From the NCBI RefSeq assembly GCF_000974765.1, contig NZ_BBWU01000001.1, positions 1-64,000 of the forward strand: a DNA stretch of 64,000 bases, given 5' to 3'. The position numbers and the translations under genes were made by a program. The DNA is from Sphingomonas changbaiensis NBRC 104936 (lineage in GTDB: Bacteria; Pseudomonadota; Alphaproteobacteria; Sphingomonadales; Sphingomonadaceae). Below, one piece after another: positions 33,517 through 46,662 of this stretch (its first letter is position 1; every line of letters starts with the position of its first letter). Under the pieces are notes generated by a model that saw only the letters and a program-made list of their open reading frames with translations, ran no database searches and was not told where the DNA came from.

Positions 33517-36500
33517 ATGGATCCCGCGCTTCAGGAATTGATCGCGGCCGGCGCGCCGCACGATGAGACGGCGATCATCGCCCGCCTCGGTAAATGCGGC
33601 CGGCTTCCACCCGGACTGCGGCTGGTCGCGCGCTTCGGCGACGTAGCGACCGGCCGCGTCGCGCGGGAGGACCTGCCGCGCATCCATGACGACCCCTGCA
33701 TCCTGAGCCTCAAGGCGCCCCGCGTTTACGCGGGCGAATTCGAGGGGGAGTTCGACGCGATCGAGCGCGGCGAGGAGCCGGGCATCAGCGAATCGGAACC
33801 CGATCTCAAGGATAGCGATCGGCGTCGTCCCGCAGGCCTCGCCGAAACCGGCAAGGGCGCAATCGTCGCGGTGATTGATTGGGGTTGCGACTTCGCTCAT
33901 CCCGATTTCCGTACCCCTGACGGACACAGCCGGCTGCTGGCGCTCTGGGACCAGCGCGCACCGGCCACGCCCAACCCCTATGGCTATGGCCGCATCCATC
34001 GGCGGCCCGACATCGACCAGGCCCTGGCGGCCGCCGATCCGTTCCAGGCGCTCGGCTATAGGCCCTCGACCGGCGCCGAGCCGACCCACGGCACGCACGT
34101 GCTTGGGATCGCCGCCGGCAACGGTGCCGCAGGTGGTCCCGCCGGCGTCGCACCCGAAGCCGATATCTGCTTCGTCCATCTCGGCCCGGGACTGGGCGAT
34201 CTCGGCAATTCGATCGATCTGCTCGAAGCCATTCACTTCGTGACGACCGTGGCGGGCACGCGCCCGCTTGCGATCAACATGAGCATCGGCCGCCACGCCG
34301 GGCCGCACGACGGAACGCTGCTGATCGAACGAGCGATCGATTGGCTGATCGTCAACCGGCCCGGAACGGCCGTGGTGCAGAGCACCGGCAATTATCACGC
34401 GCGCAACACGCACATGTCGGGCCGACTGCGGGAGATGCGGACCGAGCGGCTGCCGTTCCGCCTCACGCGGCGGGACGCGACGCCCGTCGTGGTCGAACTC
34501 TGGTACAAGGCGCCGGACAATCTGACGGTTCGGGCGCTCGCCCCCGACGGGGCGTCGGTCTCTGCCGAACGTGACCAAAAGGCGGTGTTGCGGGGTCTCG
34601 ACGGCACCGAGTTTGGTCGACTCTACCATCGCGGCTTCGATCCCAACAACGGCGATCACTTCGTCATGCTGACATTGGGGGCCGCGGCGCCGGCCGGCGA
34701 TTGGGCGCTGGAGATCACCGGCACCGACGTGGTCGACGGCCGATGGCATGCCTGGATCGAGCGCAACGCATCCTGCGCGGCTTGCCAGGGTCAATTTCTC
34801 CCGGAATTCGCAAACCCGGAGACGTCGACCGGCAGCATCTGCAACGCGATGCGAACGATCGCGGTCGGCGCCTATGATGGTCACGACCCCGACCATCCGG
34901 TCGCGAAGTTCTCTAGCGACGGACCGACGCGGGACGGCCGGCCCAAGCCGCTGCTTTCCGCCCCCGGCGTGAAAGTCCTCTCGGTTCGCTCGCGAACATC
35001 GGCCAGCGACCCGCCAGGCTATGTCAGGATGAGCGGGACCAGCATGGCTGCGCCCCACGTCACCGGTGCCATGGCGCTGATGATGCAGGTGGCAGGCGTT
35101 CAGCCGATCGTCGCAATGCGGCGTGCCCTGTTCGGTTCGCTGGAGCCGGCGCCAGGGCCGGGCCGGCGCTGGGGCTATGGCCTGCTCGATGTCGAGCCCT
35201 GCGTGGCCAACGCCCGCGCGCTGAAGCAGGGCCGGCCGCTACGCACCCGCACCCTTATCCCGCGTTCAGCATCGCCCGGCGAGGCGGGCGAGCTTATCTC
35301 TCAGGAGGCATTCGCGATGACCGAGCAGCTAGCGAGCCTGGAACGCTCGTGGACGATGAACGAGGCCGAGGTCGAAGCGCTGTTCGCGCCCCCGGTCGCG
35401 GTGGGCCCCGAACCCGCGGCCATGGCTGAGCCGGGTCTCGATCCCGCCCTGCTGCTGCAGGCAGACCCGACGGTGCTGCTGCACCAGGCCGCCAATCCGG
35501 ACGCACCGAGGCTCAGCGTGCTCGGCTATCCTGGCCGGCGGCTTGAAGTCCCGCTTGCGAAGGGCGATCTGCTTGTCGATCGTAGAGCTCGGCGCGGGGG
35601 CCGTGTCGCGATGATCGACGATCCGGCGCTCCGGGCGTCACAGCGCGGCGAGTTGCCGGGCCGTTTCGTCGGGCTGCGGCAGGGCCGACGGCGCCTGACC
35701 GGTCCCGACGGGCTGCTCCTTCCCGAATATTACGTGCTGCGTCCTGCAGACGAGGGCGCGGCGGACGCCGTGTCGAAGCCGACGCTTCGCCAGGGTTCCA
35801 GAGGGGCAGCGGTGACCGAAGCGCAGATTCGGCTCAACAAGGTCCACACCCTGCTGGTCGCCCGAGCTGAAGGCGGCCTCGACCGCTGTCCGCTGACGAC
35901 CGACGGCAGGTTCGGCCAGAACACGCGTGCCGCGGTCGTTTCCTTTCAGCGGATAGCCTTTCCGGGACAGGCTGCGGAGTGGGACGGTGTCGTCGGGCGG
36001 CGCACCTGGGAAGCGCTGATCGCCGCCAGTGGCGGCGAAGGCGAGGAACCGAAGCTTCCCGCCAAATGCCCGGGACTGTCGAAGAAGGAAGTCATCGACC
36101 ACTTCGACTTCGGCTCGTCCAAGGTTCTGCCGCGGCACCAGCCGAAGATCGTCGGCATCGCCCGCTGCGTCGTCGAAAGTCAGAAGACAAAAACTCCGAT
36201 CACGACCCTGAAGGCGGTCGGCCACACCGATCCGGTCGGTAGCGACAAGGACAATGACGATCTCGGCCTTGACCGCGCAAAGGCCGTCAAGAAGGAGATA
36301 CTCGACGCGATCCAGCGGATCACCGGCAAGACAGCGACGCTTGTCATCGAGGTGGATACGCGCGGCGAGCATGAGCCCATTCCCGGCGATGACGCCGCCA
36401 GCCGCCGCGTCGAGGTGCTGAACGATTTCGACTTCGTGCCCGTGCAGCCGCCGGTCACTCCGGCTGCCGAGATCGAGTTCGTGCTCGACGACAAGAAGAA

Positions 36501-37722
36501 GCGGTCGGTCGATGCCAAGAGCCCGGTCGCGACGGCGCTGATGTTCGGACTGTGGGACCAGGCCTATGATGCATCGAGCGATGTCAAGAACGGCGCGGCC
36601 GAGGCTGACAATTTCGTCGGGTCTGACTTGCGGCGCTTCTACATCCGGGTTCGCGACAGCAAGGCGACGGGATCGACCGTCACCGCGCAGTGGAAGACCC
36701 TGACCGCGGGCGCGGCCGACGATGATGCGCCGGCTTCTCAGGAGATCAGACTCACCGAAACAAGCCCCGGCTCGAAGGTGTTCGTATCGAAAGGTCTGAT
36801 GCTGGTGACCGATGATGCAGACGCCAAGCAGGACACTCATAGCGGCTTCACCAGTGGCGCCGGTTCGGGTGTCCGCAAGCGTGGAGAGAGCAATCACCGG
36901 TTGCGCCGGGCCGCGCTAGATGGTCAGATCGAAGCCCGCTACACGTCGGCCTCGGGCGGCGGAGAGGTGAAGATCACGCGCCCCGTGTTCGAGCGGAAGC
37001 CCGAGTCCCGGCGCAAGCTGGCGGTAAACGTGGTCAACTACGACAGCCACGCCACCGCCGCCCAGATCACCAACCATTTCGCGGCGGCTAATCGGCGGTG
37101 GGCGCAGACGGGGCTCAGAATCGATCCTGGCAAGACCGAGGATCGGACCCTGCCGGCAAAGGCCAAGGATCCGGCGGACGCGGAGGGGCGGTATGCGACG
37201 CGGACAGCGGATGACGACGAAGAGATCGCCGCCCTTGACGATCTCATCAATGGCGCGAAGATAAGTGACAACACCCTCACGGTCGTGTTCGTCAAGCTGA
37301 TCAGGGGGAACGCCTACACGACGCTCTTTGAACGCAAGAAGACCGCGCTCGGCGATCGCTATTTCATCTTCATCAATCCGGGGCTGGATCCGGTCGGCGA
37401 CACGCTGGGGCACGAACTGCACCACGTGCTGAATAATCGTCCGGATACCGACGACGACGAAACGAACATAGCGTTTCGGCGGCTCTTCTCGTTCAATACC
37501 AACCCGTCAGTGGCGTACGGTCTGGCCCTGCCGGACGTGCGGGTGCGACGGCGCATCCACACCAAGCGGGGTGCGTCTGATTCGACGGATCCGAACAACG
37601 ACGCAAGCAATGACAATGTGTTTAACTGGATGCGGCGGGCACGAACCACGCGGATACCGTTCCCGAACCCGCTCGACGCTCCGGATTCGAGCACCGGCAA
37701 CAAACTGACAAGGACGCTGTGA
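33517..37722 (+). CDS. Giant subtilisin/PGBD/OmpA/HExxH fusion protein
   Basis: A 1401-residue protein. An N-terminal pro-like segment (LPPGLRLVARFGDVATGRVA) precedes an S8 subtilisin domain with Asp 121 (VAVIDWGCDFAHPDF), His 191 (HGTHVLGIAAG) and Ser 509 (MSGTSMAAPHVTGAMALMMQ). A peptidoglycan-binding domain (LRQGSRGAAVTEAQIRLNK, about residues 756-835) and an OmpA-like domain (DHFDFGSSKVLPRH, LKAVGHTDPVG, about 860-965) follow. Near residue 1299 a second, metalloprotease-like motif is seen (LGHELHHVLNNR, HELHH). No N-terminal signal peptide is evident. Protease plus wall-binding plus metalloprotease in one chain is a rare architecture. Confidence 0.8.
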   Translation: MDPALQELIAAGAPHDETAIIARLGKCGRLPPGLRLVARFGDVATGRVAREDLPRIHDDPCILSLKAPRVYAGEFEGEFDAIERGEEPGISESEPDLKDSDRRRPAGLAETGKGAIVAVIDWGCDFAHPDFRTPDGHSRLLALWDQRAPATPNPYGYGRIHRRPDIDQALAAADPFQALGYRPSTGAEPTHGTHVLGIAAGNGAAGGPAGVAPEADICFVHLGPGLGDLGNSIDLLEAIHFVTTVAGTRPLAINMSIGRHAGPHDGTLLIERAIDWLIVNRPGTAVVQSTGNYHARNTHMSGRLREMRTERLPFRLTRRDATPVVVELWYKAPDNLTVRALAPDGASVSAERDQKAVLRGLDGTEFGRLYHRGFDPNNGDHFVMLTLGAAAPAGDWALEITGTDVVDGRWHAWIERNASCAACQGQFLPEFANPETSTGSICNAMRTIAVGAYDGHDPDHPVAKFSSDGPTRDGRPKPLLSAPGVKVLSVRSRTSASDPPGYVRMSGTSMAAPHVTGAMALMMQVAGVQPIVAMRRALFGSLEPAPGPGRRWGYGLLDVEPCVANARALKQGRPLRTRTLIPRSASPGEAGELISQEAFAMTEQLASLERSWTMNEAEVEALFAPPVAVGPEPAAMAEPGLDPALLLQADPTVLLHQAANPDAPRLSVLGYPGRRLEVPLAKGDLLVDRRARRGGRVAMIDDPALRASQRGELPGRFVGLRQGRRRLTGPDGLLLPEYYVLRPADEGAADAVSKPTLRQGSRGAAVTEAQIRLNKVHTLLVARAEGGLDRCPLTTDGRFGQNTRAAVVSFQRIAFPGQAAEWDGVVGRRTWEALIAASGGEGEEPKLPAKCPGLSKKEVIDHFDFGSSKVLPRHQPKIVGIARCVVESQKTKTPITTLKAVGHTDPVGSDKDNDDLGLDRAKAVKKEILDAIQRITGKTATLVIEVDTRGEHEPIPGDDAASRRVEVLNDFDFVPVQPPVTPAAEIEFVLDDKKKRSVDAKSPVATALMFGLWDQAYDASSDVKNGAAEADNFVGSDLRRFYIRVRDSKATGSTVTAQWKTLTAGAADDDAPASQEIRLTETSPGSKVFVSKGLMLVTDDADAKQDTHSGFTSGAGSGVRKRGESNHRLRRAALDGQIEARYTSASGGGEVKITRPVFERKPESRRKLAVNVVNYDSHATAAQITNHFAAANRRWAQTGLRIDPGKTEDRTLPAKAKDPADAEGRYATRTADDDEEIAALDDLINGAKISDNTLTVVFVKLIRGNAYTTLFERKKTALGDRYFIFINPGLDPVGDTLGHELHHVLNNRPDTDDDETNIAFRRLFSFNTNPSVAYGLALPDVRVRRRIHTKRGASDSTDPNNDASNDNVFNWMRRARTTRIPFPNPLDAPDSSTGNKLTRTL

Positions 37723-37723
37723 C

Positions 37724-38134
37724 ATGACCACCGCAACGCTTTCCCCGACAGAGGCTCGCGTGCTGAAGATTGTCGGCGGAACCTTTCACGAGGATTCGGT
37801 CGGCCCGCAGGCATATCAGCGCACGCTCGAAGAATTGCGCGCCGATCCGGTTGGCCATCTGCGCGCCTTCACAAAGCTGTTCGTCCAGAACCCGCCCAAT
37901 CCGCCGTTGCTGACCGAGCTGCACCTGGCCAAGCTCCTGCAGCTGACGGCACCGATCGCGCCGGAGGAGACACGCAAAGTGGCCGCCGCACTGGCACGGC
38001 GCATGGCCGATTCCGCCCGCGACCGGGAAGCGGCTTATCTTGAGAGCACGGACGAGTCTGACTCTGCTGAGATCAAACGTGGCCGGCAATTGCTCGACGA
38101 GCGGCGCTACGACATCCAGCAACTGCTGGGCTGA
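37724..38134 (+). CDS. Small alpha-helical hypothetical protein, last of the cluster
   Basis: A 136-residue helical protein starting 2 bp after the giant protease gene. It has a mixed sequence with VLKIVGGTFHEDSVGPQAYQ, LRAFTKLFVQNPPNPPLL and ALARRMADSARDREAAYLES. No family is recognised. The tight spacing suggests co-expression with the protease gene. Confidence 0.6.
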   Translation: MTTATLSPTEARVLKIVGGTFHEDSVGPQAYQRTLEELRADPVGHLRAFTKLFVQNPPNPPLLTELHLAKLLQLTAPIAPEETRKVAAALARRMADSARDREAAYLESTDESDSAEIKRGRQLLDERRYDIQQLLG

Positions 38135-39185
38135 AGAGCGGCCGGTGTGAATGACTATCAGACCTTTGCCAGCGCCAGCACGCCGCATGTCTTGGTCGAG
38201 CCCTCGATGCCCACGAAGCGGACCAGATCGCCACACTATTGAGCTCCGCGCTGAATCGGCCGACCTAGATCTGGTCCGCAGCGCTTGGGCTGTCCTGCGC
38301 CGATGCTGGTAGCAGGTCTCGATCCGAACATCGAGTTCACGGATGAGATCCCGGACATTGCCCCAAGTCGGATGCCGAAGTAGCGCTGCGATCCGCGGCG
38401 CGATCGCCTGCCCTGCTGCTTCGTGCTCGGGCTGAAAGCGCTAACGTCTTCGCGAGAAACTAGCAGCGGTTCAGGAAGTGAACGCGGCCGCCTGAGAAGG
38501 CAGTAGCCGCTCGTGCCGGCCGAAGCGAAGGCGCATGCCGCCGTAGACATGGCGGCGGCGATCCTGCGCACTGCGCAGCATATACGTTGGCCGTGCAAGG
38601 CCCCCATCCCACACGGCATCATCGGCCGACAGGCTCGTTGACCGCGAGAGGGATGTCCCAAATGAGCGCAAGAGTGACGGCCGGCGGGGCACGCTCGCCG
38701 CATTTTCCCGATCCCTGGCCGCTTCACGATTGCGGCCGACAAGCGCTTCTCCGCAAACGCGCGTCAAAATCGATTGCGCGAATCGATACATTTGGAACCG
38801 GAGATCACTCGAAGGGACTCGAACCGTCACACCGGAAAGCTCGTGGGGTATCGAGCAGGGTATCGAGAATAGTGAACACTAAAAAGAACAAAGATCATAA
38901 CGGGTTAAGATATGGTCGTGAGTCCTCTCCTGCACCACTCCCGGTCAAAGATGGGCATTGTCCTATCGACCGGAGTGTCGGACGTGATGAGTGCGTTTTC
39001 CAAGGCGCCCTTCCTTCCGAAAACCGGATAAGCTGACTGACACACGGGGTCGCCGCCGCGCAGAGCGCTGGCCATCCCGTTCTACAGGCGGCGATCATCT
39101 GTTCGCGAGCTGGCGCGACCTGGCGTCGCCGGGGCATCGAGGCCAAGCAATATCTGCTGAGCCTCGAAGCCAGTCCGGCGCCCGC
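38135..39185. other. Long intergenic region without recognised gene
   Basis: About 1.05 kb. Short direct repeats GGTATCGAG lie near 38850 and 38860. A TTCGAGTCC-like tRNA T-loop sequence appears on the minus strand near 38815-38825, but no cloverleaf can be folded; see rejected items. No convincing frame is seen. Confidence 0.4.
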
Positions 39186-40852
39186 TCAGCGGCGTTCGGC
39201 GGACGATCGGCCGCGAATGGCGCGGAACTCCGATGTCGGGCGCCATTCCGGCCATTGATCGGAGAAGGCCAGCTTGCGGCCGATGTCGAGCAGCAGCTCG
39301 ACATCCTGGGCGGCGCCCCGGAAATCGAACGCGGGCGACCAGGTGTCGCAGGTCTGGTGATAACAGGCCATGTAGCTCTCCAGCCACTTCTGCCCTGCCG
39401 CTCGGCCGCCCGTGACGAGATCGTGCGGCCCGGCGATCCCCATCAGGAGAAGCGTGGGCACGCCGCGCCGGGCGAGCGAGAAATGGTCGGCGCGATAGAA
39501 CAATCCGCGCTCGGGCAGCGTTTCCGGCGTGATCGTGCGGCCCTGCGTCTGGGCGGCGCGCGCGAGATCGTCTTCGAGCGAGCTTTGCCCCGGGCCGACC
39601 AGCACGACGTCGTGCGCGGGACCCGCCGTCTGCAGAATGTCCATCGTCAGATTCGCGACCGTCTTCTCGAGCGGGAACAGCGGATGGACGGCATAGGTTT
39701 CCGACCCGAGCAGGCCGCGTTCCTCTGCGGTCCAGGCGGCGAAGACGACGGTTCGATCGGGCTTGGGCCCGGACGCGAAGGCGCGGGCGATCTCGATCAG
39801 CCCGGCAACCCCGATTGCGTCGTCGGCAGCGCCGGGACGGATCGTGCGCCCTTGCGCATCGGGCGTGCCGATGCCGTACGCGTCCCAATGCGCGCCGTAC
39901 ATCACGGTCTCGTCCGGCCGCTTGGCGCCGGCGATCTTGCCGAGCACGTTGTAGCTCTGCACCTGTTCGGCGCTCACCGGCAGATCGGCCGAGAAGGTCT
40001 CGCCCGCCAGGGCGACCGGCTTGAAATTGGGGCTGCGTGCCTCGACGCGCAGCTTGTCGAGATCCAGGCCGGCACGGCGGAACAGGTCGCGCGCGGCGTC
40101 GCCTTCGATCCAGCCCTGCAACAGGACCGGCTGGACCGGGCCGGTGCGAACGATATCGTAATTCTCGCCGCCCGGCGCGATTACCGTGTTCCAGCCATAG
40201 CCGGCACCCGGCGTGTCATGGACGATCAGTGCGGCCACGGCGCCGCGGCGCGCAGCTTCCTCGTACTTGTAAGTCCAGCGGCCGTAATAGGTCATCGCCT
40301 TGCCGCCGAAGCGACCATAGGACGGCTCGCCCGGCTTCGCCTCGAAATCGGGATCGTTGACCAGGAAGACGGCCACCTTGCCGTGCAGGTCGACGCCCTT
40401 GAAATCGTCCCACTGGCGTTCCGGCGCCGTCACGCCATAGCCGACGAAGACCATCGGGGCATTGGCGATCGACACGCGATCCACCGGCCGCACCGTGTTT
40501 ACATAGACCTGCCGCTTCTGCTCCAGGGGCAGCGCCGCGCCGCCCGCATCGACCGTCATCGTGCCGCCGGCGCCGAGCCGGGTGTGGACGAGCGGTACGC
40601 GCTGCGTCCAGCCGCCATCGTCACCGGCCGGAGACAGACCCACCTCCTTGAAGCGGTCGATCAGGTAGGCGATCGTCTTCTGCTCGCCCGGCGTTCCCGG
40701 AGCCCGGCCCTGGAACGGCTCCGATGCGAGCACGCGCGTGGTCTCGGACAGGTGCGCGGGGTCGATCGGCTGCGTCGCCGGCGTCGCGGCGGCCAGGGCC
40801 GTCGAGACGGCGACGCACAGGCCGGCGACCGGCAGCACCTTCATCGACATGG

Positions 40853-40856
<4 letters not shown>
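39186..40856 (-). CDS. M28-family metallopeptidase
   Basis: A 556-residue secreted enzyme. After the signal peptide (VLPVAGLCVAVSTALAAA) a PA-like insert is present, and the M28 zinc-binding set is visible: VMYGAHWDAYGIG (His and Asp), RPGAADDAIGVAGLIEIARA (Asp), VFAAWTAEERGLLGSE (Glu pair) and RADHFSLARRGVPTLLLMG (His). These peptidases usually release N-terminal residues from periplasmic peptides. The ATG overlaps the upstream gene's stop as ATGA. It follows a propeller protein in the same operon as an RND pump. Confidence 0.88.
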
Positions 40857-44071
<3,215 letters not shown>

Positions 44072-44084
44072 CTTTCGCTCCCCG

Positions 44085-45557
44085 TTAATTGTTGTCTGCC
44101 TGTAACATAGCCGTCCGGGCCGGCAACGCGCCGTCCGGTGTGGAATAATCGCCGCCGAATGCACGCACGAGCGCGACGGTAGTCTGCATCCGCTGCGTCT
44201 GCACCGCGATCGCGGCGCGCTCCGCGTCCAGCGCCGCCGTCTGCGCGGTCACGACTTGGAGATAGTCGGCGGCACCTTCGCGATAGCGGGTCAGGGCCAG
44301 GTCGCTGGTCCGTGCGGCGGCCGCAGCGGCGCTGTTCTGGTCGGCCGCTTCGGCAGCGAGCAATCGTGCCGCGGCAAGGCTGTCCTCGACCTCCCGAAAG
44401 GCGGTGAGCGCTGTCTCGCGATAGTTGGCCGCGGCCTCGTCATATTGCGCGCGCGAGATGCGGACGCGCGCCTGGCGCCGGCCGCCATCGAACAGGTCGA
44501 GCGCGGCCGAGAGCGGGCCGAGCGCCCAGAAGCCCGCCGGTGCGCTCAACAGGCCCCCGTGGCTGCTCTCGAAGCCGCCGGCGAGCCCCAGCGTCACATC
44601 GGGGAAGAATGCCGCGCGGGCGACGCCGATCTGCGCGTTGGCGGCAGCAATCCGACGCTCGGCGGCGGCGACATCGGGGCGGCGCTGGACGAGCAGCGCG
44701 GGCGCCTCCGCAGGAACCGGAGGAGGCGACCCGACACCGGTGTCGACCGGCGCGATCGACAGAGCGGATGGAACGGCCCCAACCAGCGCCGCGATCTGGT
44801 GCTCGGTCGCGGCACGGCGGTTCGCGACGTCGGAAATCTGGGCGCGCGCGTCCGACAGCAATGTCTGCGCGCGGCTGACGTCGAGCCCTGACGAAGCGCC
44901 GCCTTCGTGCCGCGCCTGGGTGAGTTCCAGCGCCTTTGAATAAGCGCCGACAGTCTCGCGCAGCAGCGCCGCTTCGGCATCGAGTCCGCGCAGGCGGAAA
45001 TAGGCGTCGGCCAGCGAAGCCTGGAGGCTCAATCGCACGGCGGCAAGATCGGCCGCGCTCGCTTCGGCTTCGGCGCGAGCGGCATGCACCGAGTTCCGCA
45101 CCCGGCCCCACAGGTCGAGCTCATAGGCAAGCGAAGCGCCGGCGGTCGCGTCGGTGAAGCGGCCGGCGGCATTCGCACCGGGGCGGCGCGCCGAGGTCCG
45201 CTGCCGCACCGCATCGGCGGAGGCGGTCACGGTCGGGTACAGGTCGGCGGCTGCTTCGCCGGCTGCAGCGCGTGCGGCATCATAGCGCGCCACTGCGGCG
45301 GCGAGCGTGGGGCTCGCGCCTTCGATCCGGGATTCGAGGCCCTCCAGGACGGGATCGGCGAACAGCGTCCACCAGGCGCCACGGGGCGCGGCGTCGAGCG
45401 GGGTCGCCGCCGTCCAGCCGGTGGGCGCTTCCTTGTAGGCGGCGGGCACGGCGACTGTGGGCGGCGCATAAGCGGGTGCCAGCGAGCACCCGGCAAGCAA
45501 GAGCAGAAGAGCCGTACTAGCTGCGCGCACGGGCCTCGACCTTGAGCTGGTCGCCAT
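44085..45557 (-). CDS. RND efflux outer-membrane factor lipoprotein (NodT/TolC-type)
   Basis: A 490-residue protein with a lipobox (LLLLLAGCSLAPAY), so it is a lipid-anchored TolC-like channel protein. Two repeat halves are seen: LAYELDLWGRVRNSVHAARA with the long helices of the barrel, and the second GPLSAALDLFDGGRRQARVR. It forms the outer duct of the tripartite pump with the MFP and permease encoded next. It starts 41 nt inside the MFP gene and lies directly before the propeller gene. Confidence 0.9.
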   Translation of the reverse strand: MATSSRSRPVRAASTALLLLLAGCSLAPAYAPPTVAVPAAYKEAPTGWTAATPLDAAPRGAWWTLFADPVLEGLESRIEGASPTLAAAVARYDAARAAAGEAAADLYPTVTASADAVRQRTSARRPGANAAGRFTDATAGASLAYELDLWGRVRNSVHAARAEAEASAADLAAVRLSLQASLADAYFRLRGLDAEAALLRETVGAYSKALELTQARHEGGASSGLDVSRAQTLLSDARAQISDVANRRAATEHQIAALVGAVPSALSIAPVDTGVGSPPPVPAEAPALLVQRRPDVAAAERRIAAANAQIGVARAAFFPDVTLGLAGGFESSHGGLLSAPAGFWALGPLSAALDLFDGGRRQARVRISRAQYDEAAANYRETALTAFREVEDSLAAARLLAAEAADQNSAAAAAARTSDLALTRYREGAADYLQVVTAQTAALDAERAAIAVQTQRMQTTVALVRAFGGDYSTPDGALPARTAMLQADNN

Positions 45558-46662
45558 TCTCGATCGCGTCCGGCGGCGTGTCGACGACCTGCTCGCTGCC
45601 GGTCAGGCCGGAGACGACCTCCACTTCCTTGCCCTGATCGCGGCCGATCTTGATCGCCTGCAAGCGTGCACGGCCGTTCGCGTCGAGGACGACGACAGTG
45701 GGGCCGGATTCGCGGAACAGGATCGCGCTGCCCGGCAGGCGCAGCGTGCTTTCGGCGCCGGACAGCGGGAATGTGACCTGGGCATAGCCGCCCGGCTTCA
45801 GCGCGCGATCGCCATTGTCCGCCTGGAGCTCGACCAGCACCGTGCCCGATTGCGGATCGACCGCGCCCGCCGTGCGGACAAGGACGGCGTTGAAGGTGCG
45901 CCCGGGATATTCGGGCACCGTCAGCTTGGTCGACATGCCCGGATGGATCTGCGCCGAAAAGCTCTGCGGCACGCGGACATAGATGCGCATCCGGTGCACG
46001 TCGGAGACGGTGAAGAGCGGCTGCGACGCGGCGTTGCCGGACGTGACGAGCGCGCCGATCTGGGCCGAGCGGCTGGTCACGACGCCCGGAAAGGGCGCGG
46101 TCAGCCGCTCGAAGCCCTGCATCGCGCGCAGCCGCTTCACATTGGCGAGCTGGGCATTCGCGACCGCGGTCTTGGCCGCATAGTCGCCGGCCTTTTCGTC
46201 CGCTTCCTGATGCGACACCGCGTCCTTGCGCAGCAGCGTCTCCCACCGCTCGGCAGTGGTGCGCGCCAGCTTTTGATTGGCGACGGCGGTCTGATAGTCG
46301 GCCTGCGCCTGGGCGAGCTGCTGGTCGATTTCGGGCGCGTCCAGGATCGCGAGCGTCTGGCCGGCGCCGACCGTGTCGCCGATATCGACCAGCCAGCGCC
46401 GGACATAGCCGTTGGTGCGCGCGAAGATCGGCGCGCTATTGAACGCCTGGACGTTGCCGGGAAGCTGCAAGGTCGCTTCGCCTGCACCGTGCTTGGGCTT
46501 GACGACCTTCACCGTCTGCACGGCATTGTCGCGGGCGGTTGCGGCCAGCTCGCGATCGGTGTTCATGCGCGCGGTCACGCCAACGCCAACGACTCCGATC
46601 GCGACCATGGCTGCGATCAGCCCGGTGCGCTTCAGGGTCCGGGACTGCACTTCATCAAGCAT
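45517..46662 (-). CDS. RND efflux periplasmic adaptor (MFP)
   Basis: A 381-residue protein with an N-terminal membrane segment (TGLIAAMVAIGVVGVGVTAR). The lipoyl/hairpin arrangement is visible: FARTNGYVRRWLVDIGDTVG, QTLAILDAPEIDQQLAQAQA, and the beta-barrel domain GVVTSRSAQIGALVTSGNAA. It links the permease to the outer-membrane factor. The start overlaps the permease gene by 8 bp. Confidence 0.9.
   Translation of the reverse strand: MLDEVQSRTLKRTGLIAAMVAIGVVGVGVTARMNTDRELAATARDNAVQTVKVVKPKHGAGEATLQLPGNVQAFNSAPIFARTNGYVRRWLVDIGDTVGAGQTLAILDAPEIDQQLAQAQADYQTAVANQKLARTTAERWETLLRKDAVSHQEADEKAGDYAAKTAVANAQLANVKRLRAMQGFERLTAPFPGVVTSRSAQIGALVTSGNAASQPLFTVSDVHRMRIYVRVPQSFSAQIHPGMSTKLTVPEYPGRTFNAVLVRTAGAVDPQSGTVLVELQADNGDRALKPGGYAQVTFPLSGAESTLRLPGSAILFRESGPTVVVLDANGRARLQAIKIGRDQGKEVEVVSGLTGSEQVVDTPPDAIENGDQLKVEARARS

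Noticed and set aside
38795-38890. Possible tRNA 3' end or attachment site (GGTTCGAGTCC on the minus strand)
   Set aside because: The T-loop-like sequence has only partial stem pairing (one mismatch and a wobble), no D-arm, anticodon arm or acceptor partner can be folded, and no integrase is nearby.
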